Notes under the pieces: model-generated | The model's database searches: none | What the model was told of the DNA's origin: nothing | The model's input: the letters and a program-made list of their open reading frames with translations, nothing else | In this document: piece by piece, positions 35,440 through 46,058 of the stretch | Numbering within the stretch: the first letter of the stretch is position 1 | How the letters are laid out: each line of letters starts with the position of its first letter | Source: Sodiomyces alkalinus F11 | Taxonomy: Eukaryota; Ascomycota; Sordariomycetes; Glomerellales; Plectosphaerellaceae | DNA: 64,000 bases | Direction of reading: 5' to 3' | Assembly: GCF_003711515.1 (NCBI RefSeq) | Contig: NW_021167092.1 | Location: forward strand, 301,073 to 365,072 | Made by a program: the position numbers and the translations under genes

Positions 35440-36850
35440 TATAAAGGGGCCGGTCCTAGTCCTAGGCGATAATAATAGGGGGGAAAATCTACGGCTACCG
35501 TGGGTATACTGCTTTAGTCTAGCGGGTAATATCAAAATCTCTAGCTCGGTATTTATACGCTTCACGAGTCTTCTCGGCCTCTTTCCTTAATAATCGGTAT
35601 AAGTCGTTAAGGGTATTATAGTCTCCCATATAGGCGGTATAGTAGTAGGAGCGACTAGGCGCTATAGTATTATAGTATTCTAGCCCTTATAGATACGCCG
35701 ATTCGGGCTTAGCATAATAACGGTATACCCTCTTTACTATAAGGTAGCCGTTAGCCTTATAGCCGAAGTATAGGTATTTATAGCACCTTAGGGGGCTAAG
35801 GGTAGGATTATATAGTTCGTAGATATAGCTACCCCCTTTAAAGAAGGGGGTATTCTAGATAAGGCTTACTACCCCTTCAGGTAAAGCCGATTTAATAAGG
35901 AGGAGTATTACCCTATGAGTACTATAGCGGGGTACTCGTTATTATACTTAGAGGATTTTAGCCTTAGGGTTTATATCTTATAAGGATACTAATAGGTCCT
36001 CCTCGGATAGGGCGTTAAGGACCTCCTAGGGGATAGCCTTAATCAGCGTAAGGTAAGTTTATACGGTTAGGGTAACTTCTTTACTAAAAGCCTTTTTTAA
36101 CCTATTATTCCTTATAGGTAGTCTACTACTATACCCCTTCGGTAAAGGTAAGGTAGATATCTCTATGAGGTAGCTTCCGTGCCGCTATTATATTATATTA
36201 GGTAGTAATAGTATTTATAGCTTACATAATTTCCTTTAGGGTCCTGGCTCTAAGGGGCTAGTCTTTGGAGAGGGTTCCTTAGCGGACTATTAGTTCCTGG
36301 TAATGCCTAGCCGGGATTATTCTAAGGGGGGCGGGTCCCGCGGCGGCGCCGCCGCGGGTATATAGGCTATAAAATTAGCCTAGGTCTCTCTTTTACCGCT
36401 TATTCCTTTTCGGAGTTCGTTGCGGATAACGTGGCGGACGGATACGTATAGGTATACTAATGGTAGCGTGCCGGTATTATTATAGGTACTATGTATTGTA
36501 ATTAATTCCTTTACTAGCTCTATAACCTAATTAATCGTGTTCCTATTAGCCAATAGGGCCTGAATTTCTGCCTTAATCTTAGCTACTCTCGGTTCCGAGG
36601 GGCGTAGTAGTCCCTTTTTAGTCTTATATCGGTTCCGTGCTATATCGTGCCTTAGGAGGGGGGGGGGAGCGCTTATATTACGAACAGTGGGTCCGTTACG
36701 AATTGTGTATAGTCGAGGTCGGGGCGCTACTATCCTATAAGTCTTCCGGCTATACCGTAGCGCCGGTATTATAGTGCCGTTATAATAGTATCGAGGGAGC
36801 GAGGCAGTAGTTATAATCTCTGTCCCGGTGGTTCTATCGATTTTACTCTT
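35440..36850 (-). pseudogene. LINE-II ORF1 with zinc-knuckle remnant
   Basis: The minus strand has a knuckle at 35744-35785 reading C-Y-K-Y-L-Y-F-G-Y-K-A-N-G-Y: spacing is exactly C-x2-C-x4-H-x4-C, with the first Cys kept and the second Cys, the His and the last Cys replaced by Tyr. A mostly open Arg/Tyr-rich stretch follows. The 5' limit of the ORF could not be set. The 62-residue minus-strand open stretch at 35377-35565 lies next to it and is not called separately. Confidence 0.65.
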
Positions 36851-36908
36851 ATTACGCGCCCGTGGTTAATAGGCATGTCGAAATCCGATGATCTTTTTAA
36901 GAGTATTA

Positions 36909-37183
36909 TATCGCACGTTAAAATAGTATTTATATAATTATTTTAATATAGCAGAAATCTCGTATGTGTGTTTTATATTAAGTTATATCTATATACGTCT
37001 CTTATACCCTTAATTTAGATAGTAAAGACTCTATTATAGGTACTATATTATTTGGATGCTATGCGGTCTTTTCCGGTATCCTCCCTTATTATATCCTTAA
37101 TACCCGAGGTCCCCAAGATCCCAAGCCTTAGTCAGGCATAGATCCCCTACGGACCACGTCGTGGTCCGTGTGCCTATACAATA
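36909..37183 (-). repeat. Copia-1 LTR (right LTR of copy b)
   Basis: About 275 bp starting TATCGCACGTTAAA, aligned with 60162-60447 up to TATACAATA. It follows LINE-II directly. A small palindrome GGACCACGTCGTGGTCC lies at 37151-37167. Confidence 0.78.
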
Positions 37184-38101
37184 TATCCACCTTCCGTGCC
37201 CAAACGCGTAATCGGCAGTTAGGTTATTCGACCCCTAGAGAGGTTATCTTAGTAAGCTTTGACCTGTTATAGGCGGTATAGTATATATAGTTCCGGTATC
37301 GTTAGTTAAATGTTTTAGCTATATAGTTAAAATAAATCAATAGATATTACTAATAGTAAACAGACCTATAATACATTAATACATTACTTTTCTAACACGC
37401 CTATAAAGGTAGTCTTAGAGCTAAGCGTATAGAGATCGTGAACCACGCAGGCTTAAGTATAGGACGTTTAAAAACACGTTATATACTAGCTATGATATCT
37501 TTACTACTAGATATATAGAATATCTAGTTCCTGCTTCTTAGTTAGATAAATAGCTAATCGCTAAGATATATAAATTGTAGGTCTCGTAGGTTAAGGCTGG
37601 AGCTTTACAGAATTATTAGTAAAATCTTAGATCTATGTATAGGGTTTCGAGGGGTCGAAATAGGGGGTAGAAAAATAACTTCCTATTATTATAGCAGTCT
37701 AAAAGTCCATGCCATGGATTATCTTAATTAGGACTTCTTAAACGTTTATTTTTAGTATTAATTATCCTATTCTAAGATAGGCAGGTCCTAGAACGTGTCT
37801 TTAGGTGTCTTTAGCTGTCTTTAGATACCCCTATACTTAAATTGGAATTATTACGTGGGCCAAAAACTATATTAATATAATTACTAGACTAATATAGATA
37901 TATATATATATATATAAGTATTTTTTCCGTATTTGCTTTTCCGTATTAGGAGGCGTTATCGCGTTAACAGCGGTTAAAGCGGCCACGGCAGTAGAGCTAT
38001 AACCGAGGTTAGCTATATACTAGCAGAGGAGCTAAAGGAATATCGGTACCGAAAGATAGCGCCACTTGTTAATAATCGATTACTATAATTAGAAGGATAT
38101 T

Positions 38102-38221
38102 GCTTACGTTAGGCTGCGTTCCTTTACGTTATGTGGCGTTACTTTACGTTACATTGCGTTACTTTACGTTACGTTGCGTTACTTTACGTTATGTTGCGTT
38201 ACTTTACGTTACGTTATGTTA
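38102..38221 (+). repeat. 20 bp minisatellite, about 6 units
   Basis: Units of exactly 20 bp, consensus CTTTACGTTACGTTGCGTTA, at 38122, 38142, 38162, 38182 and 38202, preceded by one degenerate unit at 38102. The unit is itself built of TTACGTTA-like halves. Function unknown. Confidence 0.88.
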
Positions 38222-38879
38222 AGAGTCTTTTCGTAAACTCTGCCTAGATAGCTTATATAGATTATAGTTCTAATTACGTCTAGCTGTTTGACCTCTTTAG
38301 AGCTAGGTTTAGGATAGAGTAAATTAAGTGGTATTATTAGTTAAAGCTAGATTAAGTGAGCTAGCTACGTATTTGTATATAATAATTATATCTTTATCGT
38401 ATAGTTATTTATATAAGAATCGTCCGAGCTTTCTAATAACAGGGAGGTGTGTGCGACAGCTCACACGTGCCAATACGACAGCTATAGCTTGTTAAGGTGG
38501 CGGACCTCCTTTGTCAGATACAGTGTAAACGTAATAATAACGTAGAACCGCGATAGGGCAGTTAATCTGTTCATTTAATTAAGGCTTGTAAATCTATAGA
38601 TCTGTGTCGTAACTGTCTAAAATCCCTTACCCGTTAAGGAACTCCTGCCACCGTAATTTCTATAGTGAAGATTCTATAGGTATCTACCCTGATTACTAAG
38701 AGTATAATCCTTCGGTTAAATCTATGCCCGTTACGTAACCGTTAGTCTTACGGCCTATCCGATACACTCTCTTAATACCTATAACGGCAATTGCGTTATT
38801 AACGCTGTTCGTAGCAAGCCGACGGTTTAATCGTTCCGTAGCTTTATTTAATTTTAACCTTCGGCGTTCTAAAATACTC

Positions 38880-39480
38880 TGTCAGGACCTCCTCTAGCTT
38901 CCGTTACTATAGGCGTTTCTGTCAATACACCACGCCCGCCTAGGCTCTAAATATCGTAAGCTTCTCGCCCGTTAAAGGTATCTTCGTTACTCCCCACAAT
39001 ATAACTATCGTTAATTCATTATAGCGTTAATCGTCATGCCCGCTAGATATTCCATCAAGACTTCCACTAGCTTCTTTTCCTATAGTCGGTCCCTTATATT
39101 TATTAAGTCGTCGATCCTCGCGGCATTTATCCATCGCTCCGTTAATCTATCATAACGTTAATTGTCGTAACGTTACTTATCGTAACGTTAATCCTTAATT
39201 TATTAGATATTCCTTTAGGACTTCCACTAGCTGCTTTAGGTATAGTCGGTCCATTATATCTATTGTACCCACCTAGGCTCTAAACGTTATAAGCTTCTCG
39301 CCGTATAACGCCTTTGTTAATCGCGGCGTTAATGTAATACTCGTATTATAACGTCGACCGTCGCGACGTTATAATATTACTTGTCGCGGCGTTAGTCCTT
39401 CTAATATTCTATCAGATATTCCGTCAGGATTTCTACGAGCTTATTTTACTATAGTAGGTCCCTCCTATCTATTATACTGT
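38880..39480 (+). repeat. Diverged direct repeats of ~160-330 bp
   Basis: The motif GGACTTCCACTAGCTTC recurs in diverged form near 38888, 39058, 39218 and 39425. A second motif, TAGGCTCTAAA followed by TAAGCTTCTCGCC, occurs near 38940 and 39275. Between them are short CGTTAAT-rich runs. This looks like an old tandem array. Confidence 0.6.
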
Positions 39481-39556
39481 TAGTTTATCGTAAGGGTACT
39501 CGACGTGGTACTTAACGTGGTACTCGCGGAGGTGCCGTATCTTAAAGGCCGGATAG

Positions 39557-39745
39557 AAGATCTTAACCGTATCTTCGATACGCGAGGCGGTATATAAGGC
39601 AGTATAGACGGCGCCTAAGAATGCCTTAACCGTATCTTCGGTAAATAAGACAGTATATAAGGCAGCACACGATATTAGGAAGATCTTAACCGTATCTTCG
39701 GTATACGAGGCTGTATACGAGGCAGTATAGGCGACGTTTAAGAAG
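39557..39745 (+). repeat. 60-63 bp tandem repeat, three units
   Basis: CTTAACCGTATCTTCG occurs at 39562, 39625 and 39685, each followed by a run of GAGGC(A/T)GTATA-like steps. Unit lengths are 63 and 60 bp. Confidence 0.8.
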
Positions 39746-40239
39746 ATCTCTATTATCGTTATCCCCTTGCTCTAATAGCATACGGAAAGATCTTTTCTCT
39801 ACGGAGCCGAAATCTAATACTATTAGCCTCCTCGAAATATAAACTATGCCCTATATGTATATAGAAATCTATACTTATTAGCCTTATATATTATTTCTAT
39901 ATAGACTTGAGTACTTAGTATACTTAGCGACGTCTACCGGCACCGTTTTCCACGAGACTACTAGGGCCGGGGGCACGATTGCGAAAAGCTTCCGGCGGGC
40001 GTCAAACGCCGATATCTAGTCTTTTTTAGTTAGGGCGCGCGCCTCTATTTATAGGAGCCCTATAGCCGTAACTGTAGGGAAATCGTAGCACTATGTCGTG
40101 TATATATATATATATATGTTTCTACTTAAGGCCTTAGCGATCCCTTGTGAGTACTGGTACCGCGATTCTGCTAAAGCATCGAGTGGTATAGAATCTATAT
40201 ATATATACCCGGGCAATATAGCGTTCAGTGCTTAACTCT

Positions 40240-40736
40240 ATGCCCGTAACGCTACTAAACAACGACTAATCCCACACTATACTATTAAGATAGTATACGA
40301 GATAAATTAGTTACCTAATAATAGAATAAAACCAAGGAAAGCTCGTGTTACGCTTTATACCCTCGGGGGCCTTTATACTTCTACTCTTACTCCTACCCCT
40401 TTAGCTAGGTCTAATCCCTTGTGAAAGCGCGGGTATACTTCTCCTCGAGGCTAATAGGTTTATTCTATCCAGGAAGCCCGTTATACTATTAAGGGCGACG
40501 AAAGCCGCCCCCTTCGTTAGGATCTCTATATTAGTTTCCTAGGGGTTATATCGGCGGAGGCACTGTCTATCTTGTAAATAGTGCTATAGTTAGGGTAGCT
40601 AGTTACGCGAATTCTGGAATTTACGATAGTATATAAAGTGTTCTCGTGTCTTTATACGTCCCTAGCTATAGTTAGCTACGAAGCCTTCGTGGAAGAACCT
40701 TTTATAACACTCCCGGAAATCTCTATACCTAGTACG
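40240..40736 (-). mobile_element. LINE-III fragment (C-terminal end)
   Basis: The minus strand encodes a decayed C-terminal region similar to that at 9480-9740: F-H-E-G-F, N-Y-S, K-T-R-E-H and then G-A-A-F-V-A-L (K-G-A-A-F against N-G-A-A-F in the other copy). LINE-I copy 2 was inserted at its right edge. Confidence 0.5.
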
Positions 40737-43679
40737 TTTTTTTTTTTTAATTTATTACACGTATACAGGCCTAAAGCTATGGCGCCTATTGCCCTAAGGG
40801 CTAGAGACTATTAGGAGCTAGATATAGTAAAATAAAGCGTACTAAACAAAGGAAATCCTCCGTAATAATCTGCCTAATAAACCCAATAGGTAAAAACAAA
40901 AGCAAAATAACTAGACCCCAGGAATTATGATTTACGCCCTGTACTAATCCGCCAAGGCTATTTTAGTAGCGAAAAGATAAGCCTATAAGACCTGTATTCC
41001 TCTTTTAATACCGAATAATAGCGGTAGATAATAGCGGTAGCCCTACTAAGGCTTCCCGCAGGGCTCTTTATTCGTTTTTATAAAAAGGGCAGCAAAGAAT
41101 AAGATATGCTGTATCCTGTATATAGGAGCCGGGATAAGAATAGCGGTCCTTAGCGTAGTTTTAGGCCCTTTTTAGTAGATTTTTAGGTAACCGAAGCCGG
41201 GTTTTAACTGTATAAAAGCCGGTTTTACCCACCTAGGGCCCTATATTAGTAGTGGTTTTCGGGAGAAACGGAGGTTATCGCGGACTAGGCGCCTATATAG
41301 GCGGCCTAACCGAACCGATATACCTCTGTTTTCCGTCTCCTCTTCGTTATTCCGCAGGGTCTTCCAGTCTTAAATAAGGGCTTCATTTACCCGGCGTTTT
41401 ATATAGCTAAGCGTAACTAAGCTAACGGATTTAGTAGCTTTTTCGGGGTTTAACGCCCCTTTAGCCACTATATCCGCGCGTTCGTTCCCTTCTATCCCTA
41501 TATACGAGGGGCACCACCACACAGAAACCAAAGTGCCTAGTTATTTAAGGGCGTAAGATAAGGTCTTTTGCTTCTACAGCCTACTATAAGTTACGCTAAA
41601 GCTTCTGAATAGCCGTCTATGAATAGCCAAAGATATAGCACTCTAGGGGCCTAGGCGTCTGCTCTAGGGCAGCGTAGAGTACCTGGAGAATAGCGTATAT
41701 TTTAGCGTCCGCGACTTCGGTAACGGCCCTAAGATTAAAACCTATGGCTTTACAGGGCCTTCCGGTATTAGTCCACTACCTAATAGCGGCTATAACCTGC
41801 GAGGGTCCTATAGGGGGACTAGTAGGGTGGCCTAGAGAGCCGTCGGTATAGAAAATAGCGGATTATTGGCCTAGGTTATATTATATTTTAGCGAGGGCTT
41901 AGAGATAGGTTATTTTCTAATCGAGGTTTTTAGGGCCAGGGCCAGGGTCGGTATCTGCTTTAGGTCGGTCTTTAAGGGGGAAAAATGGTCTTAGGTCCGC
42001 TATATATTCCGAAGCCTAGTAGGCCTCCCATATAGCCGAAGGACCCTTGATATCCTAAGACTGACCTACTAAAGCCACTGTTTCTAGGCCTAGTCTATAT
42101 AAGTGTGTAGTAGGCTATAGGTTCTGAAGAAGGGCGAGGTTTAGGTTTTCGTCCCCTGGCTGCCTTTGAATGCTAGCGAGGAGCTGGCATTTAATAGGGT
42201 GATTTGGTAGGAATCTTAAGGCCCCAAAGGTATATAGCCTATTAGACCTAGTTAACCGAACCGCTGCCGGGGGAACTACGGCTTCGAGTTCTAAAGACTA
42301 TAAGGGAGCCCCTCTAAAGGCCCCTAGGGCCCGGACTAAAGCGCCGTACTATAGGCGTTCTAGCCAATCCACTAAGTATTCTTTCTGTGATTTAGGGCCC
42401 TACCAGAGCTACGAGCCAAAATCAGCTAAGGAGGTTATATAGGCTATATATAACTACCGTAGAGCATGAAAGAAAAGGCCCCTCTGCTAACTAGCTTGTC
42501 TATATAGCCTTTTTAGGGCCCCTAAAACTAAGTTTAGACGTTTTTCAATGTAGGGTTTAAAGGATAGCTTAGGATCGAACTAGACCCCTAGCCACCTAAT
42601 AGCACCGAGCGCGGGTTTAACTAGGTGCCCCAATATAGTAATCGGAGCGTCTTCTTTAGATCGTTTTCTATAGAAGTTAAGAAGTTCTGTTTTTCGGTGG
42701 TCGAAAAGAACTTGGTTAATATTTGCTTCTTCTAAAAGGGAGGCTATAGCGTTTTCTAGGGTTTTATAGTTCTTCCTAGACGACGTAGACGCTATAGATA
42801 GCTACAAATAGTCGATACAAGATAGCTAAAAACCCCGAATATCCGGTCCCGCTATAACCTTCCTAATATAAATTAGAAATAGGATAGGGGCGACCAGAGA
42901 GCTTTATAGAACCCCTATATTTAGGGAGTTAGGCTACTAGACCTGCCCCTTGAAGGCTAGTTAGATATACCTGTTTTCTGTAAAAGAGGGTTCCTATTTA
43001 ACTAGGTTCGGGGGTAGTTAGAGGTCTCAAAGGGTCCTAAGTAGCTAGGGACGGGCGATAAAATTGGAGGCTCCTTTGATATCTAAAAACAACGTAATAG
43101 GACTTTAGTGTGATTTACGTTATTTTTCAATATAGTAGAGGAGCAGAAGGGCTTTATCGATAGTATAGCGTAATTTTCTACCTCCTATTTATATAGTGTG
43201 TAGAAGGTCGTCGTATATATTAGCTATAAAGCTAAGCCTAGTAGCTATAACCCGTTCGAGTACTTTACCTAAGTAGTTTAAAAGGGCTATAATCCTATAA
43301 GACTTAGGATCTAAATAGTCCTTCTTCGCTGGCTTTAGTAGCATCACCCCGATGGCTTCTTTCTAATAGGTAAGATAGTGGCCTATACAAAAGACTACTT
43401 AGTAGGCCTATACAAAGAACCAGGGAATAGCCTTATAGGCCTATTAGATCGAGTTTAAACCTATCCTGTTAGGTCTAGGGGCCTTCCCTTTAGCGGCACT
43501 AAACGTTACACGTTATAGCTTTATAACCTATAGGCTATACCACTCCCACGGTCTTCTAAGGCCCTTACTACGTAATCTAGTCATGCCCTAGGGACCGTTA
43601 AAAGGGTAAGAGGGGCCTAGGCCCCCCGAAAGGCCTGTAAATATAGGGGCTTCGGGGGCATTAGTAGCGGAGGGTGCTA

Positions 43680-45060
43680 TAGTGGGTCGCTAAAAGTAAA
43701 GAGTAGATTTGACCGCACCACGCGTTTGCAACGCGTTTCCCACCCTTAACACACCAAAAATCGAAGATACCTCCTATAACCCCACGCGTTGAGTATTCGC
43801 CCTATGAACGGACCCTGATTGTATAGGCATATTTTAATAGCCTTAGTCAGAAGGCTGTAGCGTTGAAATTTGACGTGTCGCTAGGGTCGTTATAGGGGAT
43901 CGTATCCTGGTATCGCGAGCAGTCTTTAGCCCGTTCGAATAAACGCGCCGGCCGGCCCTAGGCTTTAGGCCAGCACGAAAAAAGGCATATAATTCGGTTC
44001 TTTACGAACGACCCTTTTATATCCCCCGCCTAGTTACTGATGAACTACGCGCTAACCTGTTTAAAAACCACGTTATTACGGTATATCTAAGCCGAGGGCC
44101 TCCTCTACCTTCCGGCCCTACGCCGGCCGAAACTATCACCTAGTCAGGCGCGCGTACGCCTAGAGTAGTGCCGAAGGCACGTATCTAAGCCCCTAAGCTG
44201 GTAGCATAGCGTTATCTTTTCAGATGAATCCACAGTCGCGCGCGGTTAAGGTGACCGTCAGAAATAGGTCTTCTGCCGACGTGTAGGTTAATCTACTTCT
44301 TAGTATTATACCTTAACTAATAGTATTATAGAGTAAACGACTTCTAAAGGAGGTAGTCCAGCCTCGTGGCAAGCCGATAAGATATTGGCAGATATTCTAG
44401 GGTGCTTTTTCGTACTATAGTCGTATATCTTTATACGACCTGCCTAGGGACCCTGATTCAAAGCGCGGCGGCGTTACTAGCCGTATTATTAAGGAAACAC
44501 TTAAAGAGGCGCTTCCTACGATATACTAGCCGGATAGTAGCTTTATCTAAGATAACGCCTCCACGTATACAGCTCACGTTATTCAGAATTGGATCCGGCC
44601 CTTCGCGCGCGCGAATAGGATATAAATACTGGATTAGCCTCTATATTCCCCTGACTTAAACCCTATCGAGAACCTATGGAAACTGCTAAAAGAGAGGATC
44701 TGGGCGCGGTATCCAGAGCTCTCGGATATAAAGAAAAACGAGCAATCGTTGGCTTTACTCTGCCGGGCTGCTATAGAGGTATAGGAGGATTTTGACGAAG
44801 GGCTTCTGCAAACCCTTATGGACTCTATGCCACGGATGGTCACGGCTATAATTAAGGCGGGGGGGTAGTACACGAAATATTAGAATAGTATATATATACC
44901 TTTCGAATCTACTGCTTCTGCTCTATCTATTCTGAATTTTCCTTGATCTTTTATATATATTTCGAAAAGTTATTTGTACTCGAACCTAAGGGTCTTTTTT
45001 TAGTGAGGGCGTTAACCATACTGATATAGGGACCTACTCGTCACTTTTGGCGAGGAACTG
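43680..45060 (+). mobile_element. Tc1/mariner transposon
   Basis: A 1381 bp DNA transposon flanked by TA dinucleotides (43678-43679 and 45061-45062), inserted in LINE-I copy 2. Terminal inverted repeats of about 30 bp: left TAGTGGGTCGCTAAAAGT, right end (reverse complement) CAGTTCCTCGCCAAAAGT. LINE sequence resumes directly on both sides. It encodes one transposase on the plus strand. Confidence 0.9.
43780..44868 (+). pseudogene. Tc1-type transposase, RIP-inactivated
   Basis: Cut-and-paste transposase with an N-terminal helix-turn-helix region (about 43790-43960) and a DDE catalytic domain. All three catalytic motifs are readable: F-S-D-E-S-T (about 44218-44236), D-N-A-S (about 44550) and P-D-L-N-P-I-E-N-L-W (about 44650-44680), giving the Asp, Asp and Glu of the family. 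The C-terminal half is open apart from a few TAG/TAA codons and ends with K-A-G-G then TAG. Most stops could derive from CAG, CAA or TGG, so the protein seems dead through RIP only. Two short open stretches here (44402-44659 plus and 44634-44873 minus) are in other frames. Confidence 0.82.
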
Positions 45061-46058
45061 TAGAAAAAGGGTCTAACGAAGAGCGTCGTCTTTATCTTCG
45101 AAGGCGTAGGCCTCCTGCTTCGTAGGCGTCTAGATCGGTAGGAATTTTGCGTTAAGGCCGCTCTTCGTATAGTTATAGGCCTTAAAAATATTAGGGCCTT
45201 CGGCGTAGGCTAAGAAGGCCTCTTAGTACTCGTTTGTTGCTATTTTTACCGCCCTATAGTAGGCGTTCCGAGGTTCTTTCTAGGAGCTTTTTAAACACGC
45301 TAGCTAGATAGCCGAGGCCCCCTTTTTAACGCCTTTCTTAATACCCTAAAAGCCCGACTAGCGGATTTCCGCATGGCTTTTAGCTCTTTAGTCTACCACG
45401 GCTTTAAACGCTCTACTATCTTTAACTTAGGCACTAAAGCCTAAAGCGCTAGGGTAATAGTATCCGAGAGGCAGCGACCTAAAGAGTCCTAGTCTAAGGC
45501 GTTAATAGTCTATTAGAGGTCCCGGTCGAGGCTAGGTTCTAGGCTTTTCAGGGTCCGCGTAAATAAGTCCTAATCTGCTAGCCCATAGTTATAAGCCGGC
45601 GGAAAAGACCTATTTATAGGACATTTAAAGCCTAAAACGGTAGCTGAAATAAGGATAGCACGGTGTAAAAAAGTAGTGTTTTCGATATATTCCTACTTAT
45701 CGAAGCGGAGACGATTAAAGCCGGGCGTGTAAAAGGCTAGGTCTATAACCGACTCTTAACGAAGATTAGACCTAGAAAAAGGTCCCCCCGTTCAGGTTAA
45801 CTTCTTTATAATCCACTAAGTAGATAGCTCCGAGGCTATCTAACCAGTCTACTAAGGCCTAGGCCGTAATAGAAGTTTAGTTAGTAGCAGCCCCGTTCCA
45901 CTATTAGTAGTTTCTGTTAAAGTCCCCTATAATAAGGATAGGCTTAGGGACCTATAGGTTCTATAGTACTCGATCCTTAGTCCAGGGCCGGCTTCTAGGG
46001 CCTGAGAAGGAGGGAAAAGAAGCAGAAAAGGTGGAAGAGGTGGAGGGGGTAGGGAGGC

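Larger units (their letters stand above)
30286..36908 (-). mobile_element. LINE-II copy 2, near full-length
   Basis: About 6.6 kb minus-strand LINE inserted near the start of the right LTR of Copia-1 copy b. The Copia sequence GCACGTTA is present on both sides (30278-30285 and 36913-36920), consistent with a target duplication. The 3' end is at the left and has the same TAA-type tail as copy 1. The 5' border is placed where the Copia LTR resumes and may be off by several bases. It contains ORF1 with a zinc knuckle, an endonuclease/RT ORF2 and the C-terminal finger region. Confidence 0.82.
11384..37183 (-). mobile_element. Copia-1 copy b, split by three nested insertions
   Basis: A minus-strand Copia element present as four pieces: 11384-13610, 21795-22237, 28453-30285 and 36909-37183. 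The gaps are filled by Copia-2 (13611-21794), LINE-I (22238-28452) and LINE-II (30286-36908). Joining across each insertion restores collinearity with copy c at 53232-60447. It keeps a left LTR, part of RNase H, the linker, integrase, gag and most of the right LTR. RT is missing through an internal deletion near 12170, where RNase H sequence jumps to the linker. The left start TAATACATG is a poor match to TGTCGCACG, and flanks do not form a duplication, so the two LTRs may not belong to one original insertion. Confidence 0.75.
37184..40239. other. Non-coding interval with simple and tandem repeats
   Basis: About 3 kb between the Copia-1 right LTR and the LINE-III fragment. No transposon domain or gene was recognised on either strand. 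Much is AT-rich with RIP-like composition. It holds a (TA)n tract near 37898-37917, a 20 bp minisatellite (38102-38221), a short less mutated patch (about 38435-38530), dispersed repeats (38880-39480), a 60 bp tandem repeat (39557-39745) and another (TA)n tract (about 40109-40127). Confidence 0.5.
40960..46050 (-). pseudogene. LINE-I copy 2 ORF2, truncated and decayed
   Basis: RNase H, RT and the last part of the endonuclease can be followed by comparison with copy 1. The RT active-site region near 42810 reads S-C-I-D-Y rather than Y-I-D-D. TAG/TAA stops are frequent and often at other positions than in copy 1, showing independent mutation. Split by the Tc1 insertion. Confidence 0.75.
40737..46058 (-). 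mobile_element. LINE-I copy 2, 5'-truncated, interrupted by a Tc1 element
   Basis: Reverse-oriented copy of the LINE at 22238-28452. It starts with the T-run (40737-40747) complementary to the poly(A) tail and runs to about 46058, which corresponds to about 24520 in copy 1. ORF1 and the 5' part of ORF2 are missing. A Tc1 transposon at 43680-45060 splits it inside ORF2. The flanks CTAGTACG (before) and CTAGCATA (after) may be a mutated target duplication. Confidence 0.85.

Noticed and set aside
35377..35565. 62-codon minus-strand ORF in LINE-II
   Set aside because: Lies at the ORF1/ORF2 border of a decayed LINE and has no independent signature.
11384..37183. Target duplication for Copia-1 copy b
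   Set aside because: The bases outside the two LTRs (ATGGT and TATCC) do not match, so no claim of a single original insertion is made.
38102..38221. CRISPR-like array or telomere repeat
   Set aside because: Units are contiguous with no spacers, and the 20 bp unit does not resemble TTAGGG-type telomeric DNA.
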